64,000 bases of DNA from Campylobacter showae (GTDB lineage: Bacteria > Campylobacterota > Campylobacteria > Campylobacterales > Campylobacteraceae), in the NCBI RefSeq assembly GCF_900573985.1, contig NZ_UWOK01000001.1, positions 1,364,001-1,428,000 of the forward strand. Direction: 5' to 3'. The notes beneath the pieces are model-generated. The model was not told the origin of the DNA. It ran no database searches and worked only from the letters and a program-made list of their open reading frames with translations. This document shows, one piece after another, positions 54,667-64,000 of the stretch (position 1 is the first letter of the stretch; each line of letters starts with the position of its first letter). The position numbers and the translations under genes are program-made.

Positions 54667-56649
54667 TTGAGAGCGTTAAATTTAGTCTTATTTTTTATCT
54701 GCGGTTGTTTGCTCACGCTGGGCGGATACTATTTGTATTTCGAGTTTGCAAAACCGTCCGCAAAGTCTACGGCACTCGCCGTGCAAATAATGAACGTCGA
54801 AGAAGCGCCTAAAAATGAGGGCGCAAGTACTACGAATGAGACAAATTCGGCTATCATAAGTCAAGCTTTGCCGCAGGAAAAGTATACTAAAAATTTGGAT
54901 GCGAACTATACGGATGCGCCTATTTTAGGCGATGAGGACGAGCTAAAAGAGCAAATCCGCGTCCTGCGCGCTCAAAATAAGCTACTCTATGACGATAACG
55001 TCGATCTAGTGAGTAAAAATCTAGAAATCTCAAATATCTTAAGTGATCAAAAAGCCGAGCTGGAAACCAGGCGAAAACAAGCCGCCAGCGCTAATGACAA
55101 ACAGCGTTTAAGCGCGATCGACGAGCTAAACAAAAAGCTAGCAAAAGCGCAGGAGGAAAATGAGAAAAATAAAAATTTAGAGCAAAATTTGACTTCTCTT
55201 CGTAGCGAGATCAAAACTCTAAAAACCGAGCTTGAAAAAAAGCAGAGCGAATTTGACAAATCAAGCGCCAAAACGCAAAACGAGAGCCAAAATGCTCTAA
55301 AACGGCTCGAAGCTCAAAACGACGAGCTAAAAAGCGAAGCGCTATCTAGTAAGGCTAAATTTGAAAGCGAACTAAGAACGGCAAACGAAGAGACTGCAAA
55401 ACTAAAGAGCGAAAATGCTAGGCTCGCAAACGAGCTGGGCCTAAAAGACAGTGAGATAAAAAGGATCGCGAGCGAATACAACGCTCAGGTGTTAAATGCT
55501 CAAAATTCAGCTAAAAGCAAGATCGCCGCCCTAGAAAAAGAACAAGACGTGGACAAGAAAAAAATAAGCGAGCTTGAAGCGAGCCTTGAAAACGCAAATA
55601 AAAAAGCCGAGTCAAAAGCTAAGCTAAAAGCGATAAATGATGAGCTAAACGCGACGAATAAAGAGTTAGTCGCAAAGCTCGAGAAAGAAAAACAAGGATT
55701 TGAAAAAGAGATTGAACAAAACGAGGCTATATATAAAACCGAGCTTGAAAAGCTAAAAAATCAGATTGAAAACGAGCGCCAAGAAACAGAGCAAAACGTG
55801 GCGGAACTAAAGAGTAAAATTTATGAGTTAGAAAATCAAATTTCGCAAAAAGATAGCTCACTGCAAAATGCGGAAGCTAAGGTTGCAGAGCTAAACGAGT
55901 CGCTAAATATCCAAAAAGAACTGCTAGCGGACGAGATCGCCGCTGGTAAAAAAAACATCCAAAACTATAAAATTTTAAATAACAAAATCACGACTTTAGT
56001 TGAAAACGACATCAAAACAGCCAAGGAAAATAAAGAGCAACTAGACGCTCTAAATGAGCTTTTGATGCAAAAAGACGCAGAGCTCGCGACTCTAAGAAAA
56101 CAGATACAAGACGGAGCTAAAGATCTAAGCGACACGAAGGAAAATTTAGCCAAAACAAGTACGCAAAAAAACATCGCAAAGGGCGAAGTGGCACAGATAC
56201 TAACCAAAAATGAAGAGCTGATGAGCGAAAATGAAAATCTAAAAAAGATAATCCAGCTAAATTTTAGAGCCGAAGTTCCTAAAAAAGTTGTTTTCATCGC
56301 CTCGGTCGAGTGCTCGGATATGAGCGCGGGCTCAGACAGGCCGACGCAAGTTTGCAAAAATAAAGTAAGCGATTTTTTGCAGAATTATAATTCAAATTAT
56401 TATTTTGAAATCACGCCGATAGTTAGCCGCGGTAACTTTATCGCAACGTCAAAAGCGGCAAAAGTGATCCCGCAAGACGAACTTGAAAAAATCGACTCAT
56501 ACGCAAATTTCGGTATCGGCAAGGAGCGCGCCAAGGTTGCCGGCGAGATGATAAAAGATGAATTCGGCGACTTTTCGCGCATATCGTATAGTAACGACAT
56601 TATAACGTCTCAGGATAAGCAAGGATTTATCATCAAGGTATATAGATGA
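54667..56649 (+). CDS. large membrane-anchored coiled-coil protein
   Basis: A 660-residue protein with a TTG start two bases after the previous gene. Residues about 5-27 form a membrane anchor (LNLVLFFICGCLLTLGGYYLYF). About 95-535 is an almost unbroken coiled coil rich in K, E, L, N and A. The last 130 residues (from KVVFIASVECSDM) form a globular domain with two cysteines that I do not recognise; the IGKERAKVAGEMIKDEFG segment recalls the helix of OmpA-like wall-binding domains. It overlaps the methyltransferase gene by four bases. A structural or envelope-spanning role is plausible. Confidence 0.75.
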   Translation: MRALNLVLFFICGCLLTLGGYYLYFEFAKPSAKSTALAVQIMNVEEAPKNEGASTTNETNSAIISQALPQEKYTKNLDANYTDAPILGDEDELKEQIRVLRAQNKLLYDDNVDLVSKNLEISNILSDQKAELETRRKQAASANDKQRLSAIDELNKKLAKAQEENEKNKNLEQNLTSLRSEIKTLKTELEKKQSEFDKSSAKTQNESQNALKRLEAQNDELKSEALSSKAKFESELRTANEETAKLKSENARLANELGLKDSEIKRIASEYNAQVLNAQNSAKSKIAALEKEQDVDKKKISELEASLENANKKAESKAKLKAINDELNATNKELVAKLEKEKQGFEKEIEQNEAIYKTELEKLKNQIENERQETEQNVAELKSKIYELENQISQKDSSLQNAEAKVAELNESLNIQKELLADEIAAGKKNIQNYKILNNKITTLVENDIKTAKENKEQLDALNELLMQKDAELATLRKQIQDGAKDLSDTKENLAKTSTQKNIAKGEVAQILTKNEELMSENENLKKIIQLNFRAEVPKKVVFIASVECSDMSAGSDRPTQVCKNKVSDFLQNYNSNYYFEITPIVSRGNFIATSKAAKVIPQDELEKIDSYANFGIGKERAKVAGEMIKDEFGDFSRISYSNDIITSQDKQGFIIKVYR

Positions 56650-57341
56650 TAATCGCTCAGCCCAAAAACGGCTACCGCTACAACAGCGATACGATGTTTT
56701 TGTATGACTTTATCCGTGAGGGCGGAGTGCGCGGCGAGGTGCTAGAGGTTGGCTGCGGTAGCGGTATTTTGGGACTGCTTTTAAAGCGTGATTTTCCTAA
56801 AATTTCGCTTAGCTTGCTTGATATTTTAGAAACTAACGTAAATTTAGCTGCCGCAAACGCTAGCCAAAACGGCATTGAAGCCGAGTTCATAACAGCTGAT
56901 TTTGCTAAATTTAAGAGCGAAAAAAGATATGATCTCATTGTCTCAAACCCGCCCTTTTACCACGACGGCGTAAAAAAAAGCGAGAACGAGCATCTGCGCA
57001 CCGCTAGATATAGCGAAAATTTACCGCTTGGTGAGCTTGTGGGTAGCGCAAATTCGCTCCTAAAGCCGCGCGGAGTTTTTAGCTTTTGCTACGACGCTAA
57101 GCGTATACCTGAAATTTTGCTTTGTTTGAGCGAATTTAAATTTACGCTTACTAGGCTTTGCTTCGTACATCCAAAGGCGGGCGGCGCGGCAAATTTAGCA
57201 CTCATCGAGGCTAAAAAAAGCTCAAAATCCTTGACTCAAATTTTACCGCCGATTTTTGTTTTTGAAGGCGGCGTTTATAGCAAAAAAGCGGCCGAAATTT
57301 TCGCTACGGCAAACACGCAAAGCAAGGACGCTGCGGAGTGA
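56646..57341 (+). CDS. TrmN6-like tRNA1(Val) A37 methyltransferase
   Basis: A 231-residue class I methyltransferase. It starts with IIAQPKNGYRYNSDTMFLYDFI, has the SAM loop VLEVGCGSGILGLLL, and NPPFYHDG, the NPPF active-site motif of N6-adenine and related methylases, followed by RTARYSE as in TrmN6/YfiC proteins. It overlaps the neighbours on both sides by four bases, so translation is coupled. Confidence 0.85.
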   Translation: MIIAQPKNGYRYNSDTMFLYDFIREGGVRGEVLEVGCGSGILGLLLKRDFPKISLSLLDILETNVNLAAANASQNGIEAEFITADFAKFKSEKRYDLIVSNPPFYHDGVKKSENEHLRTARYSENLPLGELVGSANSLLKPRGVFSFCYDAKRIPEILLCLSEFKFTLTRLCFVHPKAGGAANLALIEAKKSSKSLTQILPPIFVFEGGVYSKKAAEIFATANTQSKDAAE

Positions 57342-57715
57342 ATTTGCTAAGACAAAGCGGTTTTGGTTATGAATTTGACGCTAGCAAGTGCGAGCTATGC
57401 GGCGGTAAGTGCTGTACGGGCGAGAGCGGCTATATATGGATAAGCTCCGCGGAAATCTCGGCGCTGGCGGAATATTTAAAAATGAACGAGGACGAGTTTA
57501 GATCGCGATTTTTAGATAAATTCGGATATAAATTTAGCCTCAAAGAAAAGCCCTACGAGGGCGGATTTGCGTGCGTATTTTTTGACGAAACGGCAAAAAA
57601 CTGCTCGGTTTACGACTTTCGCCCGAGCCAGTGCCGCACCTTTCCGTTTTGGGACTATTTTAAGGATAAAATCAATGAATTGGAGAAAGAATGCACGGGA
57701 ATAAGGCGATTTTAA
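57338..57715 (+). CDS. YkgJ-family cysteine-cluster protein
   Basis: A 125-residue protein of the YkgJ/CxxCxxCC family. The cluster is CELCGGKCCTG near residue 20, with further cysteines in FACVFFD, KNCSVYDFRPSQCRTFPFW and near the end, probably binding zinc or an iron-sulfur cluster. GTG start within the preceding stop (GTGA). It overlaps the TPR gene by 25 bases. Role unknown. Confidence 0.85.
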   Translation: MNLLRQSGFGYEFDASKCELCGGKCCTGESGYIWISSAEISALAEYLKMNEDEFRSRFLDKFGYKFSLKEKPYEGGFACVFFDETAKNCSVYDFRPSQCRTFPFWDYFKDKINELEKECTGIRRF

Positions 57716-58956
57716 AATTTATATTGGCGGCTTTGCTTGTTTGTTTTGCTACCGCCAAAGACGATTTTGACGAGAATTTATACATTATCAAGGCGCTTTT
57801 AGCGGTAGAAAACGCCAGACACGACGAGGCGACCGAGCTTTACGAGCAGCTTTACGAAAAAACTAAAAACACGGACTATCTAAAAGAAGCTCTCAGACTC
57901 GCGTTTTTTTCTAAAAACGTAAATTTTAAAAGCATTTTAGCGCTCAGCCAAAAGGTGCTAAAAGACGACGTGGACGTGCTTCGCATACAGGGCGCAAATT
58001 TGATGAGCGAAAATAAACTAGACGAAGCCGCAAAGATAATGCAAGAGCTCGTCAAAAAAGAGGACGTCTCTAAAAACCATGTCATGCTCTCTGCCGTCTA
58101 CTCGATGCAAAACGATAACAAAGCCGCTCTAGGCGAGCTTGAGCGCGCGTACGAGCTAGATAGGAGCGTGGAAAATCTACTGCGAATAGTCGATCTTTTA
58201 TACAATAAAATGAACGATAAAAAAGAGGCGATCAGGTACCTAGAGAGCTCGCGCCGTATAGATGGCTGCGAGGTCGAGACCTGCACAGCGCTAGTAGATA
58301 TTTACGCGCAGGACGGCCGCTACTCCGATATGATCGATGTTTACGAGAGTCTTTTTGAAGCGACGAAAGAAAAAATCTATCTCGAAAAGGCGCTTGGCGT
58401 CTATGTCTATCAAAAAAACTACGACGCTGCGATCAAATTTTTGCAAAAATACTCCTACAACGACGATGCTCTGATGGATCTTTACGCCGCGACGGGGGAT
58501 TTTGCTAAGGCTTATAAAAAGGCACAGGATGCTTTCGATAAGAGCTTTAATCTCGAATATCAAGCCAAAATGGCGATATATAAATACGAAAGAGATACGG
58601 ATAAACAAACCAAAAAAATAGATAAAGATAGCCTCAAGCAAGTGATCGCTAACTTTGAAAAATCGGCCGTAAAGCTAAATAACGCGCTATATCTAAACTA
58701 CTACGGCTACCTGCTCATCGACCACGATATAGACGCGAAAAAGGGAATAGAGCTAGTAAATAGAGCCCTCGAGCTAGAGCCTGGCTCGGTGTTTTATATA
58801 GATTCGCTAGCTTGGGGATACTATAAGCTAGGCGAGTGTAAAAAGGCCGATGAAATAATGCAACAAGTCCTGCATGACGAGGAATTTATAAATTCGCCCG
58901 AAGGCAAAGAGCATATAAAAGCTATCAAAGAGTGCTTAAAAAAGGGTAAAAAATGA
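57691..58956 (+). CDS. exported TPR-repeat protein
   Basis: A 421-residue protein with a signal peptide ([22 protein letters not shown]). The rest is a series of 34-residue TPR-like helices, about ten, from [21 protein letters not shown] onward, ending with [27 protein letters not shown]. Such periplasmic TPR proteins act as scaffolds for envelope assembly or lipoprotein transport. GAGAAAGA precedes the ATG. Its stop overlaps the trpC start (ATGA). Confidence 0.82.
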   Translation: MHGNKAILKFILAALLVCFATAKDDFDENLYIIKALLAVENARHDEATELYEQLYEKTKNTDYLKEALRLAFFSKNVNFKSILALSQKVLKDDVDVLRIQGANLMSENKLDEAAKIMQELVKKEDVSKNHVMLSAVYSMQNDNKAALGELERAYELDRSVENLLRIVDLLYNKMNDKKEAIRYLESSRRIDGCEVETCTALVDIYAQDGRYSDMIDVYESLFEATKEKIYLEKALGVYVYQKNYDAAIKFLQKYSYNDDALMDLYAATGDFAKAYKKAQDAFDKSFNLEYQAKMAIYKYERDTDKQTKKIDKDSLKQVIANFEKSAVKLNNALYLNYYGYLLIDHDIDAKKGIELVNRALELEPGSVFYIDSLAWGYYKLGECKKADEIMQQVLHDEEFINSPEGKEHIKAIKECLKKGKK

Positions 58957-59738
58957 TACTAGATCAGATAATTGAACGAACGAAAGAGGACTTGGCTTTG
59001 CGAAAATCGCAAACGCCTTTTGAAAAGCTTCAAGAGCTCGCGGCGAAAAATCCGCGCAAGATAATAGACGCGGTAAAAGCGCTAAAAAGCAGCGCAGACG
59101 AGCCGTATCGCATCATCGCCGAGGTCAAAAAGGCAAGCCCTAGCAAGGGGCTGATAAGACCAAATTTTGCGCCCGTAGAGATAGCCAAAGAGTATGAAAA
59201 AGGCGGCGCAAACGCTATCTCGGTTCTAACCGAGCCGCATTTTTTTAAAGGAAATTTGGAGTACTTGGCGGCGATCAGGCGCGAAAGCTCGCTGCCGCTA
59301 CTTCGCAAGGATTTTATCGTAGACGAGTATCAAATTTTAGAAGCGCCCGTTTACGGGGCCGATTTTATCCTACTTATCGCGAAGGCTCTTGGCGCCGATG
59401 AGCTAAAGCGGCTACTTGATTACGCGCGCTCTTTGGGGCTTGAGGCCTTGGTCGAGACGCACGACGAGGAGGACGTAGAGAAGTCAAATTTCGCATGCGC
59501 AAAGATAGTCGGCGTAAATCACCGAAATTTAAGCACGTTTGAGATGGATATGAGCCTTTGCGAGAAGCTATTTTCTAAAATCAAAAACGCAAGCGTCATA
59601 GTCGCTGAAAGCGGTATATACGAGCACTCGCAGCTAAAAGAGCTACACGCGCAAGGAGCCGACGCGTTTTTGATAGGCGAGCATTTTATGAGGCAAGAGG
59701 ACTTGGCAAAAGCCGTAAAAACCGTAAAGGAGGGCTGA
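58953..59738 (+). CDS. trpC: indole-3-glycerol-phosphate synthase TrpC
   Basis: A 261-residue TIM-barrel enzyme of tryptophan synthesis. [14 protein letters not shown] carries the catalytic lysine, and [26 protein letters not shown] and [12 protein letters not shown] are conserved. It is the monofunctional form. No other trp gene is nearby, so it lies apart from the trp operon, coupled instead to the TPR gene. Confidence 0.95.
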   Translation: MILDQIIERTKEDLALRKSQTPFEKLQELAAKNPRKIIDAVKALKSSADEPYRIIAEVKKASPSKGLIRPNFAPVEIAKEYEKGGANAISVLTEPHFFKGNLEYLAAIRRESSLPLLRKDFIVDEYQILEAPVYGADFILLIAKALGADELKRLLDYARSLGLEALVETHDEEDVEKSNFACAKIVGVNHRNLSTFEMDMSLCEKLFSKIKNASVIVAESGIYEHSQLKELHAQGADAFLIGEHFMRQEDLAKAVKTVKEG

Positions 59739-59739
59739 T

Positions 59740-60237
59740 ATGGAGCACATTTGCGCACCGTGGAGGAGCGAATATTTCGGTAAAAAGGAGCAGGGCTGCG
59801 TCTTTTGCAACGTCGTAAATCACCCAGAAAAAGACGCGCAGAGTGGCGTTTTGTTTCGCGCAAAGCGGTGTTTTGGGATCATGAATCTCTACCCGTATAC
59901 GCCCGGGCACTTTATGGTGATACCTTATGTGCATACCGATAATATCGAAAGCCTAGACGAGCAGACGTGGTCGGAGATGAGCGCCTACGTGCGCGAGGGC
60001 GTGAAAATTTTAAAACGCGAGCTAAATGCGGCGGGCGTAAATATCGGGATGAATCTAGGCAAAGCAGGGGGTGCGGGTATCGCAGAGCACGTACACTATC
60101 ATCTAGTGCCGCGCTGGAGCGGTGATACAAATTTCATCACTTCCATCGCCGAGGTGCGCGTAAACGGCGTTCCATTTACTCCGCTTTACGAGAAACTAAA
60201 AGCCGCATTTGCCGATGTTTGCTTTAATGAGCGGTAA
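59740..60237 (+). CDS. HIT-family nucleotide-binding hydrolase
   Basis: A 165-residue histidine-triad protein. The triad HVHYHLVPRW is at the C-terminal side and LYPYTPGHFMVIPYVH precedes it. An N-terminal CVFCNVV could bind zinc. These proteins hydrolyse or phosphorylyse nucleotides of the ApnA or AMP-lysine type. It starts one base after trpC. Confidence 0.9.
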   Translation: MEHICAPWRSEYFGKKEQGCVFCNVVNHPEKDAQSGVLFRAKRCFGIMNLYPYTPGHFMVIPYVHTDNIESLDEQTWSEMSAYVREGVKILKRELNAAGVNIGMNLGKAGGAGIAEHVHYHLVPRWSGDTNFITSIAEVRVNGVPFTPLYEKLKAAFADVCFNER

Positions 60238-60264
60238 ATTTATTTTTACCAAATTATTTTTTGG

Positions 60265-60270
60265 TAGAAT
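60265..60270 (+). promoter_or_regulatory. -10 box upstream of the ankyrin gene
   Basis: TAGAAT, 30 bases before the start codon, behind a T-rich run. Weak but typical for the genus. Confidence 0.4.
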
Positions 60271-60300
60271 TATCAAAATTAAAAGATATTAAGGCATACG

Positions 60301-61512
60301 ATGAGATTTATTTTGCCGATATTTTTGTCGTTCTCTTTTGTTTTTGCAGGCTTTAACTGCGATGATGCTTTGACTGAGAAGCAGCGATTTTTCTCTCAAA
60401 ATTTAACCTTTTCGGGAGAATTTGAGCCAAACTGCAATGACTCTATTCTGGGGATAAAAGAGGTTCAAATTTTACTCTCGGCTGCTCAAAAGATCCGCGC
60501 TGAGAGCCTTGCTTGCGTTGGAAATTTAGCAACCAAAAATTTAAATGAGTTTAAATTTAAGATCCTAAAAGCTTCCTATGTGCCCGAAATTTACGCAAAA
60601 GAGCTAGAAACTCCGGGCGAATACGAAAAACTCGTATCGCAAAATAGAGCCAGACTTCGATACTGGGGACATCAAAGCTTAAGTAACTTCACCGTTTTTA
60701 AGGACTTTAATAAAGACTACAACGCCGCGCTTGAGCCGCTCGTAAACTACTACAAATCAAATTTTAAAATAGACGAAGGCAGCGCGATTTATTACGCTTC
60801 AAAGGTCGCAAACGAGTTTTTAAAATTTGCCGCCGCGACTCTGCAAAACGGCGATATGGACGAGTTTGCGAGAAAAGTTAGCGACCCGACATTTACAAAA
60901 TACGGGATAAATGAGGCGATATATTCTGGAGCCGTGTCACAAGTCTCGCTACAAAACGCATTTAACGCCGCGCTTCTTTACGAAAAAAGCGAGGACATCA
61001 TAAAGGAATTCTTGCGCGCGGGCGTAAATTTAAACTACGGATTTGAGAGTTCGCTGTTTTTCGCACTCAAAAACCTAAATAATGTAAAGCTTCTAGTTGC
61101 TAGCGGCGCGGACGTAAACTACGCAAATTTGCTCGGCGTCACTCCGCTTTTTAATGCCGTACAGCTAAACGATATAAATTTAGTCAAATTTCTACTAGGA
61201 AACGGAGCGCTAGTAAACAAAAGGCTAATAGACATGAGCACCAAGCTTGCATATAGCGCAAATTTGAGCACTCAGCTACCAAGCTTCGTAAAGCTCTGCG
61301 ACTTTGACGAGGCGTCAAAAAGCGTGCTGATGAGCGCGGCGGGGGCGGCAGATGTGGAAATTTTGCAGCTTTTGGTGGATAACGGCGCGGACGTGCAGGC
61401 AGTGGATGATAACGGACTAAACGCCCTAGACTACGCCCTCATCGGCAAAAAAGAGATCAACGCACAGTACCTAAGGGCGATGGGGCTAGAGTCAAATTTG
61501 ATCACCGAATAA
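60301..61512 (+). CDS. exported ankyrin-repeat protein
   Basis: A 403-residue protein with a signal peptide (MRFILPIFLSFSFVFAG). The first 210 residues are unique and contain four cysteines. The C-terminal part carries ankyrin repeats, seen in LLVASGADVNYANLLGVTPLFNAVQLNDINLVKFLLGNGA and ILQLLVDNGADVQAVDDNGLNALDYAL (positions about 255-395). Periplasmic protein-protein interaction is likely. Orphan; the SDR gene follows after nine bases. Confidence 0.82.
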   Translation: MRFILPIFLSFSFVFAGFNCDDALTEKQRFFSQNLTFSGEFEPNCNDSILGIKEVQILLSAAQKIRAESLACVGNLATKNLNEFKFKILKASYVPEIYAKELETPGEYEKLVSQNRARLRYWGHQSLSNFTVFKDFNKDYNAALEPLVNYYKSNFKIDEGSAIYYASKVANEFLKFAAATLQNGDMDEFARKVSDPTFTKYGINEAIYSGAVSQVSLQNAFNAALLYEKSEDIIKEFLRAGVNLNYGFESSLFFALKNLNNVKLLVASGADVNYANLLGVTPLFNAVQLNDINLVKFLLGNGALVNKRLIDMSTKLAYSANLSTQLPSFVKLCDFDEASKSVLMSAAGAADVEILQLLVDNGADVQAVDDNGLNALDYALIGKKEINAQYLRAMGLESNLITE

Positions 61513-61521
61513 GGAGAAAAT

Positions 61522-62268
61522 ATGAAAGGAACGGCTTTTATCACGGGGGCTACGTCGGGTTTTGGCGAGGCGATAGCTAGGACGCTCAGCCGCGAAGGCT
61601 ACAAGATCGTAGCGCTGGCTCGCCGCAAGGAAAGGCTCGAAACCCTGGCAAAGGAGCTTGGAAACACCCATATCATCATCGCCGACATCCGCGATAAAAA
61701 GGCGGTTTTTGACGCCGTGGCAAATTTGCCGCAGGAGTTTCGCGATATCGAAGTGCTCGTAAATAACGCAGGCCTGGCGCTGGGACTCGAAGGCGTGGCG
61801 CAGACTAGCGTCGAGGACTTTGAGACGATGGTAGATACCAACATCAAAGGTTTTTTGTACTCGACCAAGGCCGTTTTGCCTCTCATGATCGCGCGAAAGA
61901 GCGGCTATATCTTTAATCTAGGCTCGACCGCGGGCGCATGGCCGTATCCTGGCAGTCACGTTTACGGTGCCAGCAAGGCTTTTGTGAAGCAGTTTAGTAG
62001 AAATCTGCGTAACGACATCCGCGGCACCGGTATCCGCGTGACCGAGATAGCTCCTGGCATCTGCAAGACGGAGTTTAGCGAGGTTCGCTTCGGCGGAGAT
62101 AAGGCCAAAGCCGATGCGGTTTACGAAGGCGTGGAGTACATCACCGCCGAGGATATCGCGCAGATCTTGCTAAACTGCCTAAACATGCCTAACCGCGTCA
62201 ATATCAACGTCGTTGAAGCGATGGCGACGCAACAGACTTGGGCTGGGCTTTTTATCGAGAAAAAGTAG
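61522..62268 (+). CDS. short-chain dehydrogenase, YdfG-like
   Basis: A 248-residue SDR oxidoreductase. TGATSGFGEAIA is the NADP-binding glycine loop, NNAGLALG follows, then the catalytic serine in LGSTAGAWPYPG and YGASKAF with the Tyr-x-x-x-Lys pair. The PGICKTEFSEVRF region matches YdfG-type enzymes that reduce 3-hydroxy acids such as L-allo-threonine or malonic semialdehyde. AAGGAG precedes the ATG. It ends the plus-strand series. Confidence 0.88.
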   Translation: MKGTAFITGATSGFGEAIARTLSREGYKIVALARRKERLETLAKELGNTHIIIADIRDKKAVFDAVANLPQEFRDIEVLVNNAGLALGLEGVAQTSVEDFETMVDTNIKGFLYSTKAVLPLMIARKSGYIFNLGSTAGAWPYPGSHVYGASKAFVKQFSRNLRNDIRGTGIRVTEIAPGICKTEFSEVRFGGDKAKADAVYEGVEYITAEDIAQILLNCLNMPNRVNINVVEAMATQQTWAGLFIEKK

Positions 62269-63075
62269 GCGTTTTGTTTTTAAATTTACGGGTTTTGTCG
62301 GCCGGATTTTGAGTTAAATTCGGCCGCTTTTGCCGCGTAAATTTGAGTTTAAATTTGAAGTTTGGCCGTTTAAATTCGGGTTTAAAATTCGGCGCGCGGT
62401 TTTTATCTATTTTTGGAGCGTCGTTTAAATTTTACTTTTTGCGGCATTTGACCCGTGTAAATTTGAAGTCGAATTTATAAATTTGCGCTCTTGACTGGAA
62501 ATGGCAAAACGTGCTGAAATTTATTTAAATTTGACGTTGAGCTCGAGCGTCGAGACTGTGTCAAATTTAGCGCTAAATTTGATGTTCTTAAAATTTCGTC
62601 GCCGTTTTTGCAAGCAAGGTAAAAACGCCAAAAAATAGCCCGTAAATTTCTCAAACCGTAAAAACTTAGATAAAAGACGGCTATTTTTGGCTTTTGGGCA
62701 TAAATAGCCGAAATTTCGGCAAAATTTCATTTTGTTTTATATCCTTGGGCGGGGCGCGCCGAATTTGGATGAAAAATCTTTTATCTTAGCGTAAAATATC
62801 GCTTCAAATATCTATGAACGCGCAAAAGACGCTTTTTGTTTTATGAGACGAACCGAGGGCTATAGGAGCAAATACAGCCTTTCGAGCAAAGAGATCGGGC
62901 TCATTTCGCGCCCGGTTGCGAGCTGCCGATTGAGTGCTTGCAGCGCGCGTTTTACGCGGGCACATAACGGAGATGAGATTTATGCGGGTCGGGTCTGGTA
63001 GCAAACCGTGCGGCACTGTGGTGATTTTTGGCGGTGAAAAGCCGCTGCGAGCGGAGAATAAATTTGGAGAAGCGA
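62269..63075. other. 0.8-kb gene-poor stretch
   Basis: About 800 bases with no convincing gene. It is full of TAAATTTG/CAAATTT words up to about 62600. Open frames on the minus strand (62521-62730, 62804-63193) and a short plus-strand frame near 62842 lack ribosome-binding sites; the higher-GC part at 62850-63050 may be a decayed gene. I see no RNA gene or array. Confidence 0.45.
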
Positions 63076-63528
63076 ATGCAAAAAGATTGCGATGAAAATG
63101 CAAAATTGCTTTATAAACTGGATAAAAGAAAATCGATTTTAGTATTGATCGATTTGATAGGTTTTGGTTTTTTGTTTCTAATGATAATTTCATCGGCGAT
63201 AGCTTATTTGACGGGCATATTTTTAGCGCTTGGCTTTTTAGTTTCTTTATTATTTATCGTGCCTATGTTTGAAATTATTTTGTTTAATTATATTGAAATC
63301 TATGAAGATAGGATTATTATAAATAGATTTATACTTGGTGATGCGCTGATTAAAAATATTGATATTTTTTCATGCTCGGTATTTGATCGCCCTTTTATCC
63401 CAAAAAAAATAACAATCGGTAAAAAAGCGAAGCAAGCGCGGCGGTTAAAAACATTTACGATAATGAGCTTGGATTCTAAACAAGTTGCTGATATTGAAAA
63501 GCATATCAATAGTATTATTGTATATTAA
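63076..63528 (+). CDS. small membrane protein with PH-like tail
   Basis: A 150-residue protein starting at ATG 63076 with TTGGAGA upstream. Two membrane segments (about 27-45 and 48-70) are followed by a beta-rich tail (about 75-145, ENRIIINR-type strands with YEDRIIINRFILGD), similar in layout to bacterial PH-domain membrane proteins. The base composition is AT-richer than its neighbours, suggesting transfer. Function unknown. Confidence 0.6.
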   Translation: MQKDCDENAKLLYKLDKRKSILVLIDLIGFGFLFLMIISSAIAYLTGIFLALGFLVSLLFIVPMFEIILFNYIEIYEDRIIINRFILGDALIKNIDIFSCSVFDRPFIPKKITIGKKAKQARRLKTFTIMSLDSKQVADIEKHINSIIVY

Positions 63529-63820
63529 ATACAAATTCGGTTAGCAAATCAAAGTTAAAATTCCCCGTAAAATCCGTATAAAAAAACTAAATTACGAGCA
63601 AATTTAAAATTTGTCGCCGAGCACCGCTTCGATCGAATTTTCCTCAAAAGCCCTATTTTTAACATAAAATTTTAATAAAGAGCTAAAATTTTTGACTTTT
63701 AAGCGAATTTAAAACAAAAATTTAAGCCGCATTTAGCTAAATTTATGCCTTAAATACCGACCGATGGCACGCGGGGCGGAAAATTTGATTAAACCGACGA
63801 AAAACAAAAAGGAGTTTTTG
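63529..63820. other. gap before the NhaC-type gene
   Basis: About 290 AT-rich bases. I see no gene; AAAGGAG lies near the end as the ribosome-binding site of the next gene. Confidence 0.4.
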
Positions 63821-64000
63821 ATGAAAAAGATTTTATTTTTGTCGCTTTTGCCGATCTTGGCGCTAGCCGTAGATCCCGAAGTAGCGAAAAAAAATGCCGA
63901 AATTTTCGGCTTTTGGACGCTCATACCGCCCGTGGTGGCGATAGTTTTGGCGTTTATCACCAAAGACGTCGTTTTGTCGCTGTTTATCGGCGTTTTTAGC
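63821..64000 (+). CDS. NhaC-type Na+/H+ antiporter, N-terminus only
   Basis: The first 60 residues of a protein that continues beyond the window. It opens with a hydrophobic signal-like segment (MKKILFLSLLPILALA) and then FGFWTLIPPVVAIVLAFITKDVVLSLFIGVF, the conserved first part of NhaC-family sodium/proton antiporters. The start has a good ribosome-binding site seven bases upstream. Confidence 0.75.
   Translation, partial: MKKILFLSLLPILALAVDPEVAKKNAEIFGFWTLIPPVVAIVLAFITKDVVLSLFIGVFS

Noticed and set aside
62804..63193. Minus-strand 129-codon ORF in the gene-poor stretch
   Set aside because: It overlaps the start of the better-supported membrane protein on the other strand, lacks a ribosome-binding site and has no motif.
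1..64000. CRISPR arrays, tRNA or rRNA genes
   Set aside because: I scanned for regularly spaced repeats and for tRNA T-loop (GGTTCGAATCC-like) signals and found none; rnpB is the only RNA gene seen.

Overview
The window looks like the chromosome of a Campylobacter from the higher-GC oral group (C. showae / C. rectus / C. curvus type). The gene orders cprS-cprR-htrA-cbpA-hspR-antiporter, prenyltransferase-hemA-proS-fxsA-hemC-ubiD, rsmD-flgI-flgJ-flgM-flgN-flgK and gatB-gpsA are the ones I recall from C. jejuni, but the GC content is far above C. jejuni. The left end is AT-rich and looks foreign.

Layout. 1-2.4 kb: end of an accessory segment, with an unrecognised protein cut by the window edge, a 0.73-kb AT-rich gene-free stretch holding an 18-bp direct repeat, and a tyrosine recombinase. 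2.5-9.2 kb: envelope stress and heat-shock block (CprS/CprR two-component system, HtrA protease, CbpA co-chaperone, HspR repressor, K+/H+-type antiporter). 9.3-9.9 kb: a small cationic-peptide gene overlapping a periplasmic-protein gene that contains a run of 13 G, a probable phase-variable switch. 10-18.4 kb: metY, a HAD phosphatase and a tightly overlapped housekeeping series (polyprenyl synthase, hemA, proS, fxsA-like, hemC). 18.4-20.3 kb: three extra genes (Imm10-like, LRAT-like, Tat-exported SnoaL-like) lie between hemC and ubiD. 20.3-24.1 kb: ubiD, thiL, truD. 24.6-26.9 kb: YjiH/YjiG-like membrane pair with an M20 peptidase. 27-30 kb: a Sel1-repeat gene broken by a frameshift, a PhnA-domain gene, RNase P RNA and a SUKH-like gene. 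30.1-37.9 kb: flagellar genes on both strands (flaG-fliD-fliS on minus; flgI-flgJ-flgM-flgN-flgK on plus), with recognisable sigma54 and sigma28 promoters. 38-47.5 kb: DUF2400-type protein, sodC, a TSUP transporter, atpB, gatB, gpsA, a secreted GH3 hydrolase and an AbgA-like M20 hydrolase. 47.5-54 kb: a decayed membrane-protein gene, pyrC-pyrB, rarD, class II DAHP synthase. 53.7-62.3 kb: one long plus-strand series (FAD oxidoreductase, coiled-coil protein, TrmN6-like, YkgJ-like, TPR protein, trpC, HIT, ankyrin, SDR). 62.3-64 kb: a mostly gene-poor stretch with a small membrane protein and the start of an NhaC-type antiporter.

Most interesting signals: the G13 tract in the periplasmic-protein gene with its overlapping small ORF (9366-9894); the immunity/effector-like genes inserted between hemC and ubiD; the frameshifted Sel1-repeat gene; the recombinase with its repeats; a flgK terminator hairpin that buries the ribosome-binding site of the next gene; and a very strong excess of AAATTT across the window. 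Family names are from recognition of motifs and memory, not from database searches.
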